A DNA stretch of 64,000 nt from Archivesica marissinica (taxonomy: Eukaryota > Mollusca > Bivalvia > Venerida > Vesicomyidae): positions 40,284,368 through 40,348,367 of the forward strand of contig CM026394.1 in the NCBI GenBank assembly GCA_014843695.1, given 5' to 3'. Position numbers and translations under genes: made by a program. This document shows positions 1 through 9,800 of the stretch, one piece after another; position 1 is the stretch's first letter; each line of letters starts with the position of its first letter. Below the pieces are notes generated by a model, which did no database searches, was not told the DNA's origin, and saw only the letters and a list, made by a program, of their open reading frames with translations.

Positions 1-130
1 AAATACATTGGGTATGTTTATCCAATCACAAAGGCATGTTAAAAGTACATTGGGTATGCTTATCCAATCACAATACATGTGACATATTACATATCCAATC
101 ACAGTTCATGTTACAGGGTATATTGGGTAT
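1..130. repeat. Short imperfect tandem repeat around 'attgggtat...tccaatcac'
   Basis: The motif 'attgggtatg' followed by 'tatccaatcaca' recurs about every 43 bases near positions 8, 51 and 92, and a further 'tattgggtatac' follows at about 121. The two halves are partly complementary (attgggta / tccaat). No coding signal. It lies at the left edge, downstream of the last ABCG exon seen here. Confidence 0.5.
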
Positions 131-199
131 ACGTACAATTACTCCTGTCAGAATCGGATTCTCCATCACTGTGCAATGTCTGTTGTATCAAACTGATCA

Positions 200-362
200 C
201 ATATCATCTATAAATAATGATTGGTTTATACCAATTGATTTTAGATCGATTGTGAAACGAGTTCTTAGACATTATTGTAATTCTTGTGATCCTGGTGGAG
301 AAAGGCAATGTGGAATTTAAACCCATTGCTGAAGGTCACAATCGTTATGGCTACAGCTGGGC
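200..362 (-). repeat. SINE family A, tail and body, degenerate
   Basis: Read on the minus strand this is the body and 3' tail of the tRNA-headed SINE seen intact at 11089-11330. The shared pieces are the '...gcgaaac...' tail, a degraded '...cctggtggag' stretch, 'ggcaatgtggaatttaa' and 'cacaatcgttatggc'. The tRNA-like head that should follow (toward higher coordinates) is replaced by the 22-bp array at 363-538. Confidence 0.6.
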
Positions 363-538
363 GCGCGAACTCAGGGCCTTCCATGCGCAAATTGAGGGCC
401 TTTCATGCGCGAACTCAGGGCCTTTCATGCGCGAACTCAGGGCCTTTCATCCGCGAACTCAGGGCCTTTCATGCGCGAACTCAGGGCCTTTCATGCGCGA
501 AATCAGGGCCTTTCATCCGCGAACTCAGGTCCTTTCAT
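363..538. repeat. 22-bp minisatellite, 8 units, derived from a SINE T-arm
   Basis: Eight head-to-tail copies of a 22-bp unit, consensus 'gcgcgaactcagggcctttcat'-like, with one or two changes per copy. The unit resembles the tRNA T-arm/B-box part of SINE family A ('gctcgaactccggaccttt'). The array is bordered on the left by that SINE's body and on the right by 'aagcgaatgctctaccac', which resembles the 5' part of a tRNA head. The open frames across it are a consequence of repetition. Confidence 0.75.
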
Positions 539-764
539 AGCACAAGCGAATGCTCTACCACAGTACAATCACTAATGTCGCAAATTATGAAAATAATTAT
601 ATAAATAAGTGCTGAGCTGTCCAATAATAATAATAAAATTAAAAATAATAAAATATAAAATGAATAATATACCTATGAATTCGTCGTCCCGATTTACCAA
701 TGGTGACGTTAAATAAAGTTATCCAAAAAAGAGAATGAAAAGTAAGAACTCGGCACCAACTTAC

Positions 765-867
765 GTCAATTCTTTTTTCACACTCTTTTTCCTCGCCGGG
801 AACAATTGCCATTGTCAAAATATAAAAATCAGCCGGGTTAAAGTTCACTGGACAAGTGTAGCCATTG
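765..867 (-). CDS. ABCG exon 7 (post-ATPase linker)
   Basis: Encodes [20 protein letters not shown] and onward through IVPGEE to KRID. This is the hallmark linker between the ATPase and membrane domains of ABCG proteins. The acceptor is ...ttttag at 869-868. The donor gtaagt starts at 764. The first base completes a serine codon begun in the previous exon, and the exon ends in phase 0. A 27-bp minisatellite begins 87 bases upstream of the acceptor. Confidence 0.92.
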
Positions 868-3800
868 CTAAAATATACAAGGATAAAACACAACTTGGAA
901 ATTAGTTCATTATATTGTATTATAATCATTTGTGTTTATATAATATACATGAGTTATGATCTACGTTCTTCCACTCGTCCACCATAAAGTCGTTCTTCCA
1001 CTCGTCCACCATAGAGTCGTTCTTCCACTTGTCTATCATAAAGTCGTTCTTCCACTCGTCCATCATAAATTCGTTCTTCCACTCGTCCACCATAAAGTCG
1101 TTCTTCCACTCGTCCATCATAAAGTCGTTCCTCCACTCGTCCATCATAAAGTCGTTCTTCCATTCGTCCATCATAAAGTCATTCTTCCACTCGCCTATCA
1201 TAAAGTCGTTCTTACACTCGTCCACCATATAGTCGTTCTTCCACTCGTTCACCATAAAGTCGTTCTTCCACTCGTCCACCATAAAGTCGTTCTTCCACTC
1301 GTCCATCATAAAGTCGTTCCTCCACTCGTCCATCATAAAGTCGTTCTTCCATTCGTCCATCATAAAGTCGTTCTTCCATTCGTCCACCATAAAGTCGTTC
1401 TTCCACTCGTCAATCATAAAGTCGTTCTTCCACTCGTCAATCATAAAGTCGTTCTACCACTCGTTCATCATAAAGTCGTTCTTCCACTCGTCCATCATAA
1501 AGTCGTTCTTCCACTCGTCAATCATAAAGTCGTTCCTCCACTCGCCTACCATAAAGTCGTTCTTCCATTCGTCGATCATAAAGTCGTTCTTCCATCATAA
1601 AGTCGTTCTTCCACTCGTCCATCATAAAGTCGTTCTTCCACTCGCCTATCATAAAGTCGTTCTTCCACTCGTCCATCATAAAGTCGTTCTTCCACTCGTC
1701 CATCATAAAGTCGTTCTTCCACTCGTCTACCATAAAGTCGTTCTTCCATTCGTCGATCATAAAGTTGTTCTTCCACTCGTCAATCATAAAGTCGTTCTTC
1801 CACTCGTCCATCATAAAGTCGTTCTTCCACTCGTCAATCATAAAGTCGTTCTTCCATTCGTCCACCATAAAGTCGTTTCTCCACTCGTCCACCATAAAGT
1901 CGTTCTTCCTCCCGTCCACCATAAAGTGGCTTTAACGTTTTCGAGTCATTTTTGTGAATTACGAGTACGTTACACTATTTTACTACGTTTACTATACATG
2001 TATAGTCAAAGTTGTGCTAGAGATAACCTATATTAAGCATCCACGAGCCTGGTTCCTTACCCTTCCTTTCATTTTATATCACCTCTGTTGTGTACTTACC
2101 ATGACTGCATGTATATAAACGTATCCTGTAACTGGTTGTCTCCCTTACACCATTAACTCAACGTGGAATCCAACAATATCATAGTATAAACTTATCTTGT
2201 GTTTGTAACTGGTTGTCTCCCTTACACCATTAAATCAACGTGGAATCCAACAATATCATAATATAAACTTATCTTGAATTGATAGTTGGATGTCTCCCTT
2301 ACACCATTATGTTGTGTTTTACGTTTATTTATAGTTTATTTTAGCTCGATTGCGAAACAAATTCTTTCAACTTATATTAATCACTTTCGAGACCTCATTC
2401 CTGGTGGAATACATCAAGGGAGAGAGGAGGCAACCTGGCAAAATTAAATGCCTTGCCTAAGGGCACAATCGTAACGGCTCCAGCGGGGCTCGAACTCCGG
2501 ACCTTTCGCACCTGAAGCGTATGCGCATCCACTGCGCTATCACGCCTTCCACATCCACTTATTTATCGTCGCTACCGGTTGCCCATATGAGCGACGCTTC
2601 CCGAAGAGATTAGTCATTTTAGATTTTGGAGGACAGGGCAATGATACAGACATAGACCCATTCCAGAGTCTCCCCTGGTTCTTTTACGTGCATGATGTAC
2701 AGCACCGACACGAGACTTTATATAATGTCCCATCTGAAAGACTGATAAATGTATTAGGGCCAGACAGAGGATCGAACCTACGATCCCTGGATTACGTGGA
2801 ATCCTACAATATCATATATACACGTATCTAAGGAGTGATATGAACCTTGATTAAGGCGACCACCTACGGAGTGGGAGCTCGCAAGGTTCGAACCTCGTAA
2901 CGGGTTCATTCTGATATGGCCGGTTGGTGATCAGCCAGCTAGTTAAATAATGGTTAATGATTGCCTATGAGCCTGGCCTTCAATGATATGATTCGGGAAG
3001 TACAGATGTCCATAATAGATGTCTCCTGTGTCAGAAATGACTGGCCCTTTCAATAGGGGTGACACTATAATAAATAAAACACTTTAATTTATGTGTGTAT
3101 GTTATGGTGTGGTACTTGCATATGCTTACATATACCATCAAACACGGACACAAAATATTATTTAAATACAAAATGATATGGACACTAATGTTCACATATA
3201 GCACTGTAGTTCGTAAGATCGGTGGTAACACTCGCTATGTCATCCTTGCACGATTTAAAGTTCACGAATTCGTTAAGGAGAAATCGTGAAAGCGTTGAAC
3301 TTATTGTGAATTCGACTAGCTGGACTCGTTAATTCTTGAAACTGAAGTATTTAAATCGATGATGAAATAGCGAATGCTACATCCGGTCCTCTGCATTGTC
3401 AGTCAAATAAATATATTTTACCACCGAGACTATTAATTGGGCCGTATTGAGTTTCTGATAATATCAACGCCTGTGGAAACATGGCGGGTATTCCGTGTAA
3501 ATATTTATTATCATTAATCCTATTAATAGGCCTGTCATTTTCCCAGAGATTAAAGAGCGAAAGATCGACAGACTGGAACTCAGGCTAATTGTAACGGTGT
3601 AATTACCTGCTATAAAACGCGAGAGCTTCCTCCGAGTCACCCATAAATGCAACTCTTCCTTCTGCCATTACAAGGACACTGTAAACAGAGCCAATAAAAT
3701 AGTGCTACTTGTATAAAGTGTGCAACCCCCTGGGGTGAAGGTATCAAACGCATCGTGTGTCATAAAGTCAGGGTCGAACCATCAAACCATGACTTGCGAC

Positions 3801-6800
3801 ACATCGACGCATCGTAAATAGCGTCGAATCTCCGGAAGGGCCGTAATTAATGTTACTAGAACCTGATCATACCAGTTAATTTCTTTAAATTCTCATGTTT
3901 TGTATATACATGCATATGTAAAACAAATCGAGCAATAAAATATGATTAAACTAAGGAAACACAACCGGGGCATCTCCGTAAGGTAGACAGATTTATGTAT
4001 ATCTTAGACTACAATTTTTTGTATTTTATAAACTTGTATATGGCTTAGAAAATTCGCCAGTTGAAGTAATTCTCGTTGGCGCGGATGAAAGCGTAAATGT
4101 GGTCATTCGTGTGGGAGGAAAACGGAGTACCCACCTGTCCGATCTGGCGACCACCGTAGCATCTCACATACTTTCCTGTCCGAGGATCGAACCCGGGTTG
4201 CATTTGGTGAGAAGCGAGCTCGCTAACCACTGCGCTAATCAAAAAGCCGAATATACAGCCTAATATAAGTTGTTAGAACTTTCTCCGTTGTAAAATAAAT
4301 AAAGTTTAGACTTAAGTCTGTCCACAGTTTCACTACTTTCATTGAGAAAACTCAAACATAAAAGAAATTGCCTTCTTACAAAAAAATTATAATAATTTCA
4401 TAAAGAGTTTATCGCCTTCTTAACAATAATATAATAATTTCACAAAGAGTTTATCGCCTTCTTAAAAAAATTTATAATAATTTCACAAAGCGTTTATCGC
4501 CTTCTTAAAATATTTTATAATAATTTCACAAAGAGTTTATCGCCTTCTTAAACATAATATAATAATTTCACAAAGAGTTTTAAAAAATCCTGCTAAAAGT
4601 AGTTTTTAAGTGAACAAGTGTAAACTGATTATGTGATAACATTGCAAGTGTAGTTATACAACCGTGTAAGATATGTTGCTTGGAGTTTAACGTAATGTGG
4701 GGGACGGACACGTTACATTAACCTCAATTTTATTGAAATCTACCGTTTTACAACATTACTGTAACATGTTATGTAACTTTACATCATATTTTTTATAGTG
4801 ATTTAGCTGACTAGTTTATATATTTAATATTCAAACACTTTTAAATCGTCATAGCCATAACATTAACTCGTCCGTTTAAAAGTTCAAAACAAGAACGTTA
4901 ACTCGTCCGTATGTTTAAAAGTTCAAAACAAGCACGTTATAGACAATCTAAATCTAATAATGATACAAGATATTTTCAGACATTCCTGAAAATTTATTTG
5001 GCATTGCGGAATTCAATAAATATATGCATTGGGTTCATTAAAGTGACAATAAAACAGCTCCTCCGTATGCTTAGCTAACACAAAATGTCAAAACAAGAAA
5101 GTTATATACAGCTTTTCTCTTGGTTTAAAACATATTTATTCATTCATAGTGTACAGTACATACAAATTGTATACATAATGAAAATGGATTTAATCGAAAG
5201 CTTAAAGCTTATTGAGATTATCTCCATCATAGAGATTTTCTCTTGACTAACCAATCAGAAAGCTTGAAAATGAGTTATAGATTGGCGAACATGTTTATAT
5301 TCTCCTGGCCTTGACAGGCTTTTGTGAAGTTACTATTAGTGTTAGTTACCTCCCTTTATTAATATTCAAAATCACAAATTACTATGTACCTGACGGTTTA
5401 CAGTACCATAAATGTACAAATGAATTATATATTGATTATACGACTAGTTAACACACACTGCATAAAGTGACTTTAACAATTACATTAAATTTTATAAATT
5501 TATTGAATATACTCTCAATGTGATCAGAGTACACTCCCCTTAATGCATAACTTACTGGTGAAACAACGCAAACAAATCGGAAGATGGTTGGTGGATAGTA
5601 CATAATACTGTTTTCCCCTTGTCTGCCATTTCCTTCAATGTCTGTACAATATTGCCTGCCATGAATGAATCCAAACCGGATGTAGCCTCGTCGCAGAATA
5701 GCAATGGCGGATTGGTCAAAATCTGAAATCATCAGACACGAACACCAGTATTTGGTATCACTTTACTTTCAGTCATTCGTCGTTCAATTCAATTCAATTA
5801 TTCTTTATTAACTCAGATCGTTTACATGACATATGTGTATACATGTAAGTAGTTAACAGATGTTGTGACACGGGTTGATATATAAATAATAAAGAGCATA
5901 GGAGAGAGAAGGGTCAAGTTTGGAGATGGGAAAAAAGAGTTGATTCATTGTTGTCAATATTTAAAGCGACATTACATCGCAAAAAGCAAACAAAATGCAT
6001 TGTTTTCATGTATAAATGCATTGCTACTACAAATTCTTCCGAATACATTCGAATACTTAACATTGAATCAATAAAAAGCGTGTTTGTGGATTGAAAGTAT
6101 GATTTCGTATAACGATCATCCATGCTCCTGAATTGACGTTTGTTTGTCATTGGAGTCGATACTAAACGCGAGACAATGTCGTTTAGAGATAATTTAACTA
6201 AGAATAGTCTACAAATAAATAGGCATACATATGAGATATAACGGTAAATCTGTACCATAAATCGTGTTATTCAAGATACACTAGTATTACGCATGGATGT
6301 TTACATTATTTTGCTATGTCAACAAACCGCGCATACGAAGTTTGTTTATTAGTTGAAATACTCAGTATTTGAGGAAAATATTTGGAAATAAATTATATAA
6401 TAGGAAAATACACTTTGTGTTTTCACTAATGTAGTGTCGCTTTAAAAGACAATACTCTAGAGTATTCCACTCATAATTCCATATTCCCATATCATCAATA
6501 TCAAGTGTCATGTGTATTGGCATAATCAGCAAAATACAATATGAAGTATGCAAAATCATCATCATCATCAATCCTCTTCACCCCGTTGGGGTATAGGGCC
6601 TTCACCACTGCTCTCCACTTGGACCGGTCCGTTGCTGCTGCTTTGGCTTCCCCCCAGGACATCCTGCTTCGGCGCAGCTCACTGTCCAGAGTCCTTCGCC
6701 ATGTCGTAACTGGTCGACAATCCAGTGCTTGGCGTGCTATGTTGGGCTGGTCTCGTCGTAGAGTGTGCCCTATCCACCGCCACTTCCTCTGTGTGATAGA

Positions 6801-9800
6801 GTCTGTGATGGGGTCCTGTCTTGTTTGCCGCCACAACTCCTGGTTGGTGATCTTTTCTGGCCATCTGATGTGTAGGATCTGTCTGAGGCAGTTGTTGATG
6901 AATACCTGTAGTTTGTGGTCAAGGCCCTTGGTGCAAAATACAACACAATAATTGCATTCAACATCACAAATCACAAATACATTATGGGAAACTATTTACA
7001 AAACAGTATCTTTACGAATTTTAAAAGTTTAAATAATAAACTTTGATATATTTCATTTTTGCCTTTTTCGTGCTAGATGACATCATGGCATTAATATATT
7101 TACTGTAGACCATGGTATGTTGCCTAAGTATTGATTACGAATGTCAGAATATGTGTAAAATATAACAATAAATGATATTCGGACTCAACGACATTTACAT
7201 TACACAACTTACATACAACGATAATCACTATTTATCTATCACTATATCTACCAAAATCAATTTATGTGAACACAATCTGATACAAGTGAACTGTCGTCTG
7301 AATGAATCATTGACAATTGTATCTAAATAGTCCGCAACTACCGAATACATGTCTAAATCTCTTAAATAATAATCTAACCCGTAACCTACCAATCAAAACT
7401 AAAGTCATTTTGGCATACAGCATAGAGCCAGATCAGACGGCATAGAACATGTCGTCTGACAAGCTATATGTTGTTTGCTATTCGGATAGTAGGGCTAAAA
7501 TAATTGGCTAAATAGCAAACAACATCGATCCTCATCAGCGGGGCTGCCAAGTTGATGCATTTTTGATTGTAGTCTACATTGAAAGTTTACACTATCGGCG
7601 TAGCTGCAAAGTGCATGTTTTCAAATGCAGACTCAGTGTATAACATTATGATTTGCATATCGCATATCGGCGTATAGAATGTACCCGTTCAGCAAAGTGG
7701 ATCTGAAGATGAAAATCCATGAATATAGTTTAACGTTTAGTGTACGCTCGCTTCTCACCAATGGGACCAGGATTCGATCCACGGACCTGGACGTATGGTT
7801 AGATGGTACCGGTACCCCGGTTTACTCCCAAACGAATGACCACATACGAGAGTGATTAAGCTTGTTTCGCAGTTGTTGTAAAATAAATACAATGAGTGTT
7901 TTCATTCTTTGTGTTTTACGTTTATTTATCGTCGCTATCGGTTGCCCATATGAGCGACGCCTTCTGAAGAGATTAGTCATTTTAGATGTTTGGAGGATAG
8001 TGCACTAATACAGACAGAGACCCATTACATAATATCCTCTGGTTCATTTACGTGCACGGTGTAAAGCACATACACGAGACCTCAGTTTAAAGTCTGTTAA
8101 CAGACTGTTTATTTTATTATGGTCAGAAGGGGTATCGAACCTGCTATCCCTGGGTTACAAGCCAACTGGACTACCTATCCATCTGCTTTTATTCAAATGA
8201 TCAGCAAGTTTATATACCTCTGAAGCAAAAGACAGTCGTCTCATTTCTCCGCCGGATATACCCTTTATTCTCCCAGGGCTACCTATCAGGTTATTCTGAC
8301 ATTTGTGCAGTCCCAGCTCCTTTATTACTTCTTCCACACGTTCTAATCTCCGCTTCTTGGTTACCTTTTTATCCATTCGCATAAGCGCCTGTAATGTGCA
8401 CCATGGTGTTTCATTGCATCCTTTTCACAAGAAATATAGGTGTCTAACACAATGTTTTACTACAGTATGAACATAAAACGTCTTTCATGTGAAATATAAT
8501 TTATATTTAGATGCTATAATTATAAGTTATTATAACTACCGGAAATGACAATATGACAAGTAATATAGGTCTCTAACACAACATATTACTACATTATGAA
8601 CATAAAACGTCTTGCATGTCAAATATAGTTTATTATTATGCTTTATAAGTTATTATAATTATTAACTACCCGAAATGACTATATTCTTGAGCTCGCATTC
8701 AGTCGTTGCCTTGTTGATATCAACAATACATTGAATGTGTTCACCACTATATAATGTTTTACAAAAACGCTGATATCAAAACTGATACATGTACTGCGCC
8801 ATTCCGTTTTTTGCAACCTTAATCTAGTACATTTAATAAGCAATAACATGAATCTATACTTATGACATGAAGTTTACCCTGAATATGAGATGTTCTTTTA
8901 CTGTCACTGTTGCTATAAATAGATCATCTTGTTGGACGTATGCCGAGATGTTCCGAATACCGGCACCAATGTCTACACCGTTTACTCTGACGTCACCAGT
9001 TGATGTCAGCACAGAACGGTCTATTTGTGACGTAAGAGCATTCAGCAGCGATGTCTTCCCGGCGCCGCTGTAAAACACTTTATGAAATAAATATTACATT
9101 ACTAAAGTTACCATTATTGCATTTAATGCACTTGACTAATCTCCGATTGCATAACAACTTTTAACATACGCTTACAATTTCACTCACGTGTGAATTCAAC
9201 ATGGCTTCAAGAAATGCACTCGTGTTCCGTTCACGAATCAAATTACATGGAACATCATGACGGGCACGCCATCTTGCAAAAAGCAAACCATGGTTGTTCA
9301 TCCGTTAAAAAAAAACAAGTTCTATAAAAATGCATCTACTTAAGAGATTGTTAAGGCACACGTGAATGACATCAATAAAACATCAACATTTACATATTTT
9401 CGAAAGATAATGTAAATATTTGTCTGTTTTTTCTTCACTCATTTTCCTGTTTGGCATGTGTTTGTTTTACGTTTATTTATCGTCGCTACATGTATGCATG
9501 TTCCATTAATGTCAAACCCCTTGCGGGGTCGTAGACATGTTTTCCTGGCGTGGCCTGACCGAGTATCGAACCCGGGACCGTTCGATTCCAAATCCGACGC
9601 TCTACCACTGGCCCACGGATGCCACACTTTCCCATATGAGCGACGTCTCCTGAAGAGATTAGTCATTTTAGATTTTTAGAGGATTGTGCAATGATACAGA
9701 CAGAGACCCATTCCAGTGTCTCCTCTGGTTCTTTTACGTGCACGGTGTACAGCACCTACACGAGACCTCGGTTTAAAGTCCCAATTTCAAGACTATTAAT

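Noticed and set aside
956..1922. Long plus- and minus-strand frames of VLPLVHHK / MVDEWKNDF repeats as proteins
   Set aside because: All are translations of one 27-bp minisatellite, open in several frames at once, with no flanking non-repeat coding sequence.
5448..5732. 94-codon minus-strand frame starting [16 protein letters not shown]
   Set aside because: It is the wrong frame of ABCG exon 5; the right frame shows Walker B and H-loop motifs with good splice sites.
6541..6951. 136-codon plus-strand gene
   Set aside because: Antisense of the LINE C-terminal region with recognisable motifs on the minus strand.
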